A stretch of 35,826 nucleotides of DNA, taken from contig OMVX01000018.1 of the NCBI GenBank assembly GCA_900314605.1, forward strand, positions 1-35,826, written 5' to 3'. Position 1 is the first letter of the stretch. Every line of letters begins with the position of its first letter. This document shows positions 28,135 to 35,826 of this stretch, piece after piece. The notes under the pieces were generated by a model, which worked only from the letters and a program-made list of their open reading frames with translations, searched no databases and was not told where the DNA came from. This stretch comes from an uncultured Methanobrevibacter sp. (GTDB taxonomy: Archaea; Methanobacteriota; Methanobacteria; Methanobacteriales; Methanobacteriaceae). The position numbers and the translations under genes are program-made.

Positions 28135-28983
28135 ATGAGTGAAACTTTAAAGATTTTAACTATTCAAGATTTATCATGTTATGGGCAGTGTTCAATAACT
28201 GTTGCACTACCTATTATATCAGCTTTTGAAATTGAAACTGCGGTTATTCCTTCCTCAGTATTATCTACTCATACTTCTGGTTTTTCAGATTATACTGTTA
28301 GAGATTTAACACATGATCTTCCAGGTATTAGAGAGCACTGGGAAAAAGAGGGTATATATTTTGATGCTATTTATACAGGATATATTGGTTCTGTAGAGCA
28401 ATTTAAGTATATTAAAGAAATCATTGATTCAAGACTTAAAAAGGAGGGTAAAGTTTTTGTTGACCCTGCAATGGCAGATAATGGTGAATTTTACTTTGGA
28501 TTTGATCAAGACTTTGCTGATAAAATGGGGGAACATTGTAAATTAGGAGATTATATTCTTCCTAATACAACTGAAGCTTGTTATATTTTACATAAAACCT
28601 GGAAACCTAATTTTTCACATGAAGAAATGTTAGATATGGCTAATGAACTTTCTGACTTTACTAAAAAATATGTTATTTTAAAAGGAGATAATCATAAAAA
28701 AGATGAATTAGGAATGATAGTTTTAGATAAAGATAAACCATCAGATGTAGAAACCATATATAATAAAAAAATAGATTATGTTTCCCATGGAACAGGTGAT
28801 GTTTTTGCTTCAAGTTTCGTTGGTTCTATTTTAAATGGTAAATCTCCGTCCAGTGCTTCAAAAATTGCTGGTGAATTTACTAAAAAAGCTATTGAAGAAA
28901 CTATTGGTGATTCAAATCATACTTATGGTGTAAAATTTGAAAAAGTAATTCCATATATTCAGGATTTATTAAAATCTAATTAA
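28135..28983 (+). CDS. Pyridoxal/pyridoxamine kinase, PdxY-like
   Basis: 282 residues, ribokinase fold. It would phosphorylate pyridoxal or pyridoxamine (or a related alcohol) with ATP to salvage vitamin B6. Seen: the N-terminal ILTIQDLSCYGQCSITVALP, the substrate loop SSVLSTHTSGFSD, YTGYIGS, VFVDPAMADNGEFY, PNTTEACYIL and the anion-hole/catalytic GTGD (219-222, base Asp222) in SHGTGDVFASSFVG. These match PdxY-type kinases common in Firmicutes. ATG 28135 follows GAGGCATTAAA. It stands alone between terminator-like sequences. Confidence 0.85.
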   Translation: MSETLKILTIQDLSCYGQCSITVALPIISAFEIETAVIPSSVLSTHTSGFSDYTVRDLTHDLPGIREHWEKEGIYFDAIYTGYIGSVEQFKYIKEIIDSRLKKEGKVFVDPAMADNGEFYFGFDQDFADKMGEHCKLGDYILPNTTEACYILHKTWKPNFSHEEMLDMANELSDFTKKYVILKGDNHKKDELGMIVLDKDKPSDVETIYNKKIDYVSHGTGDVFASSFVGSILNGKSPSSASKIAGEFTKKAIEETIGDSNHTYGVKFEKVIPYIQDLLKSN

Positions 28984-29191
28984 ACTTTTTTTTTAATTTT
29001 TTTTATATTTAATCAATTATTCATTTTCTACTTTATTAAGCTAATATTTACTTTAACAATAAAAGAAATAAACAAAATAAAAAAATCAAAAAAAAAACAA
29101 TCAAAAGATGATTAATATATTAATTAAAAATAGTTCTATAAATTTTTTTCTAATCATCTATTGTTATAAAAATTATATTTTAAAAGAAAAT
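28984..29191. other. Convergent intergenic region
   Basis: Between the PdxY-like gene (+) and a small secreted-protein gene (-). GATGATTA (29107-29114) and TAATCATC (29151-29158) are inverted with a 36-base gap and may form part of a shared terminator. T-runs occur on both sides. Confidence 0.35.
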
Positions 29192-29794
29192 TTACCAGTT
29201 ATAATTATAATAAGCTCCATCATCAAAGGAATCATCAAAACTATCATCATATGCATCTGATTCATAATCTAAATTATCATCAAAGTCATACTCATCATGT
29301 GTTTTGGAAATATAATCTTTTTGAGTAATTCCAGATATGACATAAGAGATATCTACTCCTTTTGTTTGTAAATATATCACATCATTTCCAGATGCAAAAA
29401 CAAAAGTTTTAACTCCATTTTGTTCATTATAAAAACCACTGACTCCGGAAATTGTTGTTTTATATAAAGATTGACCATTCCATGTAAAATAAGTATATCC
29501 ATCCATAATTTTTTTATTATATTGGTTAGAATATTTGTCTATATTAACCTTTACATAATCATCTCCTTTTTTAAAATTCATATAATTTAGTTGACTAGAA
29601 CTATCAAATCCTTTTCCAGTTGATTTATATGATGAAGGTACATTAAAGGTATATTCTTTAAAATAATAACTTGATTGACCATTAGATCCATATAATCCTG
29701 CAGAAACAGTTTCAGAAATAACAATTGTTGATAAAAACATTGTTAAAATTATAAAAACTATTAAAATACCTTTTTTATAATTATCTTTTTTAAT
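29192..29794 (-). CDS. Small secreted protein with acidic C-terminal tail
   Basis: About 200 residues if started at ATT 29794 (- strand). The first in-frame ATG (29740) lies in the middle of the signal peptide; the full signal is KKDNYKKG, then ILIVFIILTMFLSTIVIS, then ETVSA. Upstream in frame there is a TAA, then GGT-GTT-ATT-ATT with no ATG, GTG or TTG. The Shine-Dalgarno GGGGTG lies just before, with GGT six bases from the ATT. The mature part has a beta-rich look (YYFKEYTFNVPSSYKST, FYNEQNGVKTFVFASGNDVI), and ends in an Asp/Tyr-rich tail with DDSFDDSFDD. I cannot name a family. It is probably exported; the acidic tail may bind cations. Confidence 0.7.
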   Translation of the reverse strand: MKKDNYKKGILIVFIILTMFLSTIVISETVSAGLYGSNGQSSYYFKEYTFNVPSSYKSTGKGFDSSSQLNYMNFKKGDDYVKVNIDKYSNQYNKKIMDGYTYFTWNGQSLYKTTISGVSGFYNEQNGVKTFVFASGNDVIYLQTKGVDISYVISGITQKDYISKTHDEYDFDDNLDYESDAYDDSFDDSFDDGAYYNYNW

Positions 29795-30080
29795 AATAAC
29801 ACCCCATTATAGTATTATATAATAAATGATTTTTTTTAAATATAAATCTTTCTAAAATTAATAGTGTTCGTATTTGAAATTATACATAAATATTAAGGTG
29901 CTTATTTATAATATAATCTAAAAAAATTAATTTTCCTACATATTATTATATTAGTTTATTTTAATTTTTTAATATATACCATTTTTTTTAAAAAAATTTA
30001 AATTATTTATATTATAATAATAATTAATAGATTTAATTCATATTTTTATTAAGTATATTTTTTCACTTATTTTTATGGGG
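29795..30080. other. Divergent intergenic region
   Basis: Between the small secreted-protein gene (-) and the helicase gene (+). It holds the Shine-Dalgarno of the former (GGGGTG, - strand, 29800-29805) and of the latter (GGGGGG near 30077-30082). A/T-rich promoter-like tracts occur, with nothing else recognisable. Confidence 0.4.
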
Positions 30081-30088
30081 GGTTTTTA

Positions 30089-33000
30089 ATGGTTGACTTA
30101 AATAAAAATCAGGCTAATGCAGCTTATTATGATGGGAATAAGTATTTAGTTATTGAAGCTGGGCCTGGATCAGGTAAAACACGTGTTCTTATTGAAAGAA
30201 TAAAATTTTTGATTAATGAAAAAGATGTAGACCCTTCAACTCTTTTAGTAATTACTTTTACTCGTAAAGCAGCTGATGAACTTAAAGAACGTTTATCAAA
30301 TGATATTGATGAATCTGATTTAAATTTAATGCAGATTTCAACTATTCATGCTTTTTGTAGAGTTATGCTATCTAATATTGGAGAATATAATACACGGATA
30401 TTAAGTGATAGTTTTAATGAAAGAATTAAAATGTTTTTATATAAATATAGGAAGGATTTAGGATTTGATAAAGAATGCACTATTCGACCAACTGAAATTT
30501 ATAATTTAATAAAAAAATATAATGAATATGCTACTTTTAAAGTAAATACCGATGAATTAGTCAATTATATTAGTGAAAATTATAAGGTTCAATCAGATTA
30601 TATTGATTTTGTTAATAAATATATGGATCATCATAATGGAGAATTTCCTTTCAATGAGGTTAAAGCGAGCAATTCATTTAAAGAATCTAGAAAAAATGCC
30701 TTATATTTACAAATAGCTAAATCTTATCCTAAATATCTAGAACTTTTAGATGAGAAGCGATTTTCTGATTTCAATCAGATGCAAATAAAAACTTTGGATT
30801 ATTTAAAAGAAAATCCTAAGACCCAGTATACAAATATTTTAGTTGATGAGTTTCAAGATACTGATCCTGTTCAGATGAAGATTTTTGAAATTTTAATGAA
30901 AGAAGCAGTATCTTTTACTGTGGTTGGAGATATAGATCAGAGCATATATGGTTTTAGAGGTGCTAATAAGAATTATTTTGAATATTTATACAATAATTAT
31001 GATGATAAGGTATATAAAGTAAATTTAAATGTTAATTATCGTTCAGCTAATCAGATTATCCATATTAGTGAAGATTTTATTAAATCACAAAGAACTACCG
31101 GTGCTAAACAGGATGCTGCTATAGGGGCTCGTAATTTAGATAGAGATTCTTACTTTTTTGTAAGTGAGGGTAGTGAAAATGAATCTAAATCAATTTTTAA
31201 TATGATATCATATTTGCATGATAGTGGTAAAATTGAAAATTATAATGAGATTTCTATTTTATCTCGTTCAATTAAACATAATAAAACAGCTAAAGCATTG
31301 ATTCAGTTATTTGATAATAATAAGATACCTTATCATATTAGGGGTATTCCTGATTTATTTGATAAACCTGAAATAAGATCTATTTTAACATTAATTTTTC
31401 ACCTTATACAGGATGAAAATCCTCAGAATCATAAGTTTTATAAATGGGAATTAGAATGGTTAAATCTTAAAGCTTTTACTGGAGAAAACTTTAATCAGGT
31501 TTTATTTAATTTATCTGATGAAACTAAAAATATTTTAAACAATCTTCAAGAAAATTTCGAAAAAGAACTTTTTGATAAAGAAAAGGATGTTTATTTGAAG
31601 ATAAAAGGTGAAAAAAGTCATATAAAGGGGTTTCGTGGAGTTTTTAATAGAGAGAATGATGTTTTAGTGGAATTATTTAAGAATGTAGAAAGACCTATAT
31701 TAACAGATGATAATTTAATTAAATTCGGTGTTACTAACAAAGAGGATTTAGATTTCTTTAGAAAATTAAACAAGTTAAAAAATTATATTTCCACTAAAGA
31801 TTATCAAGATTCAGATGATACAATATTAGATATTTTAATAATTTTATTAACTGATGTTTGCAATTATTTAACAGAAGACCGTATTAATGATTTTGATTAT
31901 CGTGAGGAATTAGAAAATTTAGCAATAATTAGTAATACCTTTTACAATTATGAGTTAATTGTTGATAAAAAAAATCTTAAAGGTGTTTTTCATTTTTTAA
32001 GATATAATATTCATAATTATTATACGAATGCTGATGAAAATGAAGGAATTCAATTAATGACAATACATAAATCTAAAGGATTAGAATTTCCTATAGTTAT
32101 ACTTTTATCATTAGATGAAAAAAGATTCCCTCGTGAATTTAAAGAAAAAAAAGAATCGTATCATACTCCTATTTCCTTCTTAGAATATAAAAATTTTACA
32201 TCTAAAGAAGAAGAAATAATTGAATATGATCAGGAAGAGGAAAGAATTGTTTATGTAGCTATGACAAGAGCACAAGATACTTTAATTCTATCTAATTTAA
32301 TCAAAAAATCTAGTGAATTCAATAAATTAAATGAAGAACTTAAAGAAGAATTATCTGAAATAGAAAAAAAAGATATCATACAAGAAATACCAAAAGGACA
32401 TTTTAAAATTCAAAATCTAATAAATAATAATTTAAATGAATTTAAATATCTTCAAGATGATTTTAGTATTATTCCTAAAACTGTTTGTGAAAAGCCACCT
32501 ATAAAAAATGAGAAGATAATTAATTTAAGTTTCAAATCTCTTGAAGACTATATTTATTGTCCTTTTAAATATAAATTAGTTCATGATATTAATTTTTCAG
32601 AGTCTACACTTGAATCTAATAAGTTAATGGGGTTATTCTTACATAATATATTAGAAACAATAAATAAAAAAATAGGTTCAAATAATAATCAATATATTGG
32701 GGATGATGAAGTTTTACAAGTAATTGATAACTTCATATCTTCTTTTAAATTTCAAAATTTAAAATTATCTAACTCTGATATTAATATAATAAAAAATAAT
32801 GTACTTTATTATTATAATACTTTTGGAAGAGATTTCTTAGTTAAAAATACAGAACAATCTTTTAATATTAAAAATCAACTATATCAACTATCTGGAATAA
32901 TAGATTTAATATATGAAACAAAAAACGGAAAAATTGGCCTGTTAGATTATAAAAATACAGATTTAATTTCTAAAAATTATATTAAAAAGTATATTAAACA

Positions 33001-34198
33001 ACTTTATATTTATCTTATCGGATTAAATGACCGTTTAAAAATTGATGAATTAAAAATTTATGCTATAAAATCACGAAAAATGATTAATATTAATTTAAAA
33101 GAAGAATTATTAGAAATTCTTTTAGAAGAGCTTGATTTAGTTTCACTAAATATTCAAAAAGAAATTTTTAAATGTAATATGGATGATGATTGTTATAAAT
33201 GTAGCTTTTCTAAAATATGTTTTAAATCAAATAATAATGGTTCTGTTAATTATCTTGATAAAGATTTAATTTTAACTTTTCACGATAAGTTTTATGAAAA
33301 TTTACCAGATTATGAGATTATAGATTTAAAAGATGAATATTGGACAGATATTGAATTTAATAATTCAACTCATTTTAAATCTAATACCTTACCTCATAGT
33401 AATAGTAATAGTAATAGTAATAGTAATAGTAATAGTAATAGTAATAGTAATAGTAATAGTAATAGTAATAGTAGTAATAATAATTCAGCATTAAAATTAT
33501 CTAATTTTAATATTAAGGAGGATAACTGTCATATAGATGAGATTATAGAGTATTTTAAAGCCAATAAAAATGAATCAAATATAAAAGAGATGGATAGGTT
33601 AAAGATATATTCTAATAAAAAATATGGTATTAAAAATCAGGATTTAGCCAAATTAGCTAAAAAAATTGGAAATAATCATGAACTCGCATTAGAATTATGG
33701 CAATATGACTGTCATGAATCTAAATTTTTAGCTATACTAATTGAAGACCCTTTACTAACATCTAATGATCAATTAAACCAATGGGTAAATGACTTAGATA
33801 ATTATCATATTGTAGACCATGCATGTAAAAAACTATTAGTTAATATCCCTTTTGCTATAAATAAAATACCAATATGGGCAAAATCAGATAAAGAATTGAT
33901 AAAAAGAACTGCTTTTAGTTTTATTGCAGTACTTGCATCACAGAATAATAAGGTAGATAATATAAACTTTGAAGAGTTTTTTCCGATTATTATTGAAGCC
34001 TCTTCTGATGATAGAAAATATGTTATAAAATCAGTAAAATGGGCTTTAGTATCTATTGGAAGATTAAACGAATATTTTAATATGCGAGCTATTGCAGTTT
34101 CTAACGAAATTAACCAATTAGATTTTAAATCAGCTAAATGGATAGCAAAAAAATCATTAAAAGAATTAAAAAGCAATAAAGTTCAAAATTCTTTTTAA
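30089..34198 (+). CDS. UvrD/PcrA-type helicase fused to a Cas4/AddB-like nuclease and an AlkD-type DNA glycosylase domain
   Basis: 1369 residues. Part one is an SF1A helicase: Q motif near residue 7, Walker A GPGSGKT (25-31), ITFTRKAADEL, DEFQDTDPVQ (about 252-261), GDIDQSIYGFRGAN (about 280), MTIHKSKGLEFP (about 655) and YVAMTRAQDTL (about 720). Part two (about 815-1050) looks like a PD-(D/E)XK nuclease: GLFLHNILE (His), GIIDLIYE (Asp), LLDYKN (Asp-x-Lys) and KQLYIYLIG (Gln). Cys in YIYCPFKYKL plus CYKCSFSKIC (C-x2-C-x5-C) match the four-cysteine iron-sulfur staple of Cas4/AddB. After a linker of twelve Ser-Asn pairs, part three (about 1148-1369) matches AlkD HEAT-repeat glycosylases: KKYGIKNQDLAKLAKKI, ELWQYDCHESKFLAILI, Asp1243 (AlkD Asp113) and Trp1318 (AlkD Trp187), with Tyr1239 at the Trp109 position. 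It probably unwinds, cuts and repairs alkylated DNA. ATG 30089 follows GGGGGGTTTTTA. Confidence 0.85.
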   Translation: MVDLNKNQANAAYYDGNKYLVIEAGPGSGKTRVLIERIKFLINEKDVDPSTLLVITFTRKAADELKERLSNDIDESDLNLMQISTIHAFCRVMLSNIGEYNTRILSDSFNERIKMFLYKYRKDLGFDKECTIRPTEIYNLIKKYNEYATFKVNTDELVNYISENYKVQSDYIDFVNKYMDHHNGEFPFNEVKASNSFKESRKNALYLQIAKSYPKYLELLDEKRFSDFNQMQIKTLDYLKENPKTQYTNILVDEFQDTDPVQMKIFEILMKEAVSFTVVGDIDQSIYGFRGANKNYFEYLYNNYDDKVYKVNLNVNYRSANQIIHISEDFIKSQRTTGAKQDAAIGARNLDRDSYFFVSEGSENESKSIFNMISYLHDSGKIENYNEISILSRSIKHNKTAKALIQLFDNNKIPYHIRGIPDLFDKPEIRSILTLIFHLIQDENPQNHKFYKWELEWLNLKAFTGENFNQVLFNLSDETKNILNNLQENFEKELFDKEKDVYLKIKGEKSHIKGFRGVFNRENDVLVELFKNVERPILTDDNLIKFGVTNKEDLDFFRKLNKLKNYISTKDYQDSDDTILDILIILLTDVCNYLTEDRINDFDYREELENLAIISNTFYNYELIVDKKNLKGVFHFLRYNIHNYYTNADENEGIQLMTIHKSKGLEFPIVILLSLDEKRFPREFKEKKESYHTPISFLEYKNFTSKEEEIIEYDQEEERIVYVAMTRAQDTLILSNLIKKSSEFNKLNEELKEELSEIEKKDIIQEIPKGHFKIQNLINNNLNEFKYLQDDFSIIPKTVCEKPPIKNEKIINLSFKSLEDYIYCPFKYKLVHDINFSESTLESNKLMGLFLHNILETINKKIGSNNNQYIGDDEVLQVIDNFISSFKFQNLKLSNSDINIIKNNVLYYYNTFGRDFLVKNTEQSFNIKNQLYQLSGIIDLIYETKNGKIGLLDYKNTDLISKNYIKKYIKQLYIYLIGLNDRLKIDELKIYAIKSRKMININLKEELLEILLEELDLVSLNIQKEIFKCNMDDDCYKCSFSKICFKSNNNGSVNYLDKDLILTFHDKFYENLPDYEIIDLKDEYWTDIEFNNSTHFKSNTLPHSNSNSNSNSNSNSNSNSNSNSNSNSSNNNSALKLSNFNIKEDNCHIDEIIEYFKANKNESNIKEMDRLKIYSNKKYGIKNQDLAKLAKKIGNNHELALELWQYDCHESKFLAILIEDPLLTSNDQLNQWVNDLDNYHIVDHACKKLLVNIPFAINKIPIWAKSDKELIKRTAFSFIAVLASQNNKVDNINFEEFFPIIIEASSDDRKYVIKSVKWALVSIGRLNEYFNMRAIAVSNEINQLDFKSAKWIAKKSLKELKSNKVQNSF
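33398..33469 (+). repeat. In-frame (AGTAAT)12 hexanucleotide repeat
   Basis: Twelve perfect copies of AGTAAT encode (Ser-Asn)12 between the nuclease and AlkD parts of the helicase protein, then AGT AGT AAT AAT AAT. The absence of any synonymous change indicates recent slippage growth. Six-base units keep the frame, so linker length can vary without breaking the gene. Confidence 0.95.
33515..33523 (+). promoter_or_regulatory. Internal Shine-Dalgarno-like sequence before the AlkD domain
   Basis: AAGGAGGAT lies inside the coding sequence just upstream of the first AlkD-domain residues (HIDEIIEYF, from 33530). No ATG, GTG or TTG is suitably placed in frame. It may be the relic of a once separate alkD gene or a chance Lys-Glu-Asp codon run. 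Confidence 0.4.
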
Positions 34199-34305
34199 TA
34201 TATTTTTAATAAATTAATATAACAAAGAAATAACTTTATTTTTAAAACTATATATATAAAATAAGTATTTAAATTATTTTTTTTTTTAAAAAAAAATTAA
34301 AATAT

Positions 34306-34365
34306 AAAACCCTAAATTAATTTGTAAATCTATAATTATTACAAATGAATTTAATTTGGGTTTTT
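34306..34365. terminator. Bidirectional stem-loop between converging genes
   Basis: AAACCC plus AAATTAATTTGTAA (34307-34327) pairs imperfectly with TTACAAATGAATTTAATTT plus GGGTTT (34339-34363); T- or A-runs lie on both sides. It sits between the helicase gene (+) and an acyltransferase gene (-). Confidence 0.55.
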
Positions 34366-34403
34366 ATCTATTTCATTAATATTTACATATTTTTTAAAAT
34401 TAT

Positions 34404-35414
34404 TTAATAATATCCAGAGACCAGTTTAACATATGGTATTTGTCCTAAAATCAGAACTATTAACCATGACCCTATCATTAAAAGAGTTGATATACCTAAT
34501 ATTACCAACGCTGTCATAGTACCAGAATAATGTACTCCTTTAAAGTATGCTTCTAAAAATCCTCTGACTATTATTAGATGAACCATATACATACCATAAC
34601 TTGCTCTTGCAATTGATACAATAAATTTATTAATTATATCTATTTCTAAAAATCTTCTGATTCCTCCAAATATACCTGTTTTAGCTTCGTAAGTATATTT
34701 AACAACTAAAAATAGTGATGCTGCTTGTATTACTTGAGGGAAACTTAAACTTAATTTTGAAGTTAACATTAGATTATCATATAAATAAAATGTTTCATAA
34801 TTCATGATTTTATATACACTTACTATAATAAATACAATTAAACTTATTAAAATTATTTTATTTGCAGATAAATTGAATTCTTTTTTAGATAAATAATATC
34901 CTAAAATAACGTAAGACATAGCTCCTAAAAAGAAATTTAAATCTAATGCAATCTGAATATTAAACTTATATGCTAAAGGGTAAATAATAGAAGCAATTAA
35001 AAACATTACAATAAAGTAATCTAATTCTTTAGATTTAGCATGTTGTATAAATACATTTACTACAGGAATAGCTAAAGCTATTCCTAATGCCATCCAACAA
35101 TACCAAAATTTTGATAATGGTTGGCTAGGAGAGTATACAGATAATAGTATTGCAACTATTGTAAAAAATATTACAGGAAGTAAAATTCTTACAAATTTTT
35201 TATTTAAATATTTTGATAGTTCTATTTCTTTATTAAATGCTAAACAACCAGTTACCATTATAAACATATATATAGAAAATCTGAATATTTCTTTAAGATT
35301 ATGAATTTTATAATTTAATATTTCAGTATTGGACCAAATTCCGCTTACATGTACTATTATAATAGCAAATATAGCAACAAACTTTAATGTATCAAGATAT
35401 TTTATTCTATTCAT
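34404..35414 (-). CDS. Acyltransferase-3 family membrane protein
   Basis: 336 residues with about ten membrane helices. RIKYLDTLKFVAIFAIIIVH holds the family His in helix one, and FRFSIYMFIMVTGCLAF is the second signature. IARASYGMYMVHLIIVRGF and the closing LGQIPYVKLVSGYY mark it as a paralogue of the protein at 26789-27829. Presumed O-acylation of surface sugars; substrate unknown. The ATG follows CGAGGATATGT on the - strand. Confidence 0.85.
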   Translation of the reverse strand: MNRIKYLDTLKFVAIFAIIIVHVSGIWSNTEILNYKIHNLKEIFRFSIYMFIMVTGCLAFNKEIELSKYLNKKFVRILLPVIFFTIVAILLSVYSPSQPLSKFWYCWMALGIALAIPVVNVFIQHAKSKELDYFIVMFLIASIIYPLAYKFNIQIALDLNFFLGAMSYVILGYYLSKKEFNLSANKIILISLIVFIIVSVYKIMNYETFYLYDNLMLTSKLSLSFPQVIQAASLFLVVKYTYEAKTGIFGGIRRFLEIDIINKFIVSIARASYGMYMVHLIIVRGFLEAYFKGVHYSGTMTALVILGISTLLMIGSWLIVLILGQIPYVKLVSGYY

Positions 35415-35826
35415 ACATATCCTCGATCTTTTTTTTATTAGGGTTTGTAAAAATCTATTTTCTATTTTATCATGTTTGGTTTATAGTATTAGAATTATTT
35501 TTTTCTTTGAGATTTTTCCAAACATAATAATATTTCTTATTAAAAATTATTCCCTATTTTTTATTTTATTATTTTTTTTTATTAAAAAATTTTTTGATAA
35601 TTTTTTTATTTTATTAATTTCACTTTTCTTATAATTATAAATCTTATTATTTTTCTACTTTTATGATTATGAAGTTAATTTTTGGTTTTATATTATTTAA
35701 GTAAGTATTATTCTATTTTTTTTAATAATTTTGAGAGTGGGACGCAAATTTTTTTATAAATTTTTGTCAACTCTAAAAAAAATAATTAAAATTTTTAATT
35801 TTTTATATAGTTTTTATATTTTAAGT
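35415..35826. other. AT-rich region at the window's right edge with one hairpin
   Basis: Upstream of the last acyltransferase gene. An imperfect inverted repeat at 35734-35774 pairs AGAGT, GAC and AAATTT with AAATTT, GTC and ACTCT; its left arm includes GGGACGC, unusually GC-rich for this window. It could be a terminator for a gene beyond the edge or the end of a small element. I see no coding sequence. Confidence 0.4.

Noticed and set aside
33805-34176. 123-codon open frame on the - strand
   Set aside because: Antisense to the AlkD domain, whose + strand reading has clear family motifs.
35329-35634. 101-codon open frame on the + strand
   Set aside because: It begins antisense to the acyltransferase and runs on as Phe/Ile-rich A/T sequence; no ribosome site.

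Overview
The window is a very AT-rich (roughly three quarters A+T by eye) chromosomal segment of a methanogenic archaeon, most likely order Methanobacteriales (Methanosphaera or Methanobrevibacter; I cannot separate them from sequence alone). Supporting signs are pseudomurein-binding repeats, large secreted Ig-like-repeat proteins, an archaeal tRNA-splicing endonuclease, an archaeal TrpRS, a GGTG-type Shine-Dalgarno at most genes and TATA-box promoters. I saw no tRNA, rRNA, CRISPR array, transposase, integrase or phage gene.

Layout. (1) 1-7.7 kb: three secreted Ig-like-repeat proteins on the + strand. The first is cut by the window edge and carries pseudomurein-binding repeats plus a transglutaminase-like domain; the second has a signal peptide, six repeats and the same transglutaminase-like domain; the third has a glycoside-hydrolase-like C-terminus and is split by a one-base frameshift. 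(2) 8-11.8 kb: housekeeping genes, namely a DtxR-type metal regulator, endA, trpS and a SpoIIM-family membrane protein. (3) 11.8-12.7 kb: a decayed DUF389 membrane-protein gene on the - strand. (4) 13.1-15.4 kb: thrC, a small Cys-rich protein and a small secreted protein. (5) 15.5-16.9 kb: a tandem pair of YhhQ/VUT-type transporters, diverging from (6) 17.5-22.1 kb: a SsuABC/TauABC-type ABC importer followed by sstT and dtd. (7) 22.2-28 kb: surface-glycan functions (acyltransferase-3 proteins, UDP-glucose dehydrogenase) around an M48 metalloprotease with zinc ribbons. (8) 28.1-35.4 kb: a PdxY-like kinase, a small secreted protein, a 1369-residue helicase protein and a further acyltransferase.

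The strongest candidate for something undescribed is the protein at 30089-34198. It appears to join a UvrD/PcrA-type helicase, a Cas4/AddB-like PD-(D/E)XK nuclease with four cysteines placed as for a 4Fe-4S cluster, and a complete AlkD-type DNA alkylation-repair domain. The last junction is a pure (Ser-Asn)12 linker encoded by a perfect hexanucleotide repeat, and a Shine-Dalgarno-like sequence lies inside the coding region just before the AlkD part. A second unusual theme is that three genes have no usable ATG, GTG or TTG; each has an ATT exactly six bases after a GGT of the Shine-Dalgarno, and signal peptides or a conserved family N-terminus lie downstream of that ATT and upstream of the first ATG.

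Functionally the window mixes cell-surface construction (adhesin-like proteins, UDP-glucuronate supply, acylation) with solute uptake (ABC importer, SstT, YhhQ pair), translation (TrpRS, EndA, DTD) and DNA repair. Several genes (dtd, sstT, ugd) look like bacterial types, which would fit a gut archaeon taking up bacterial genes; this is inference only.
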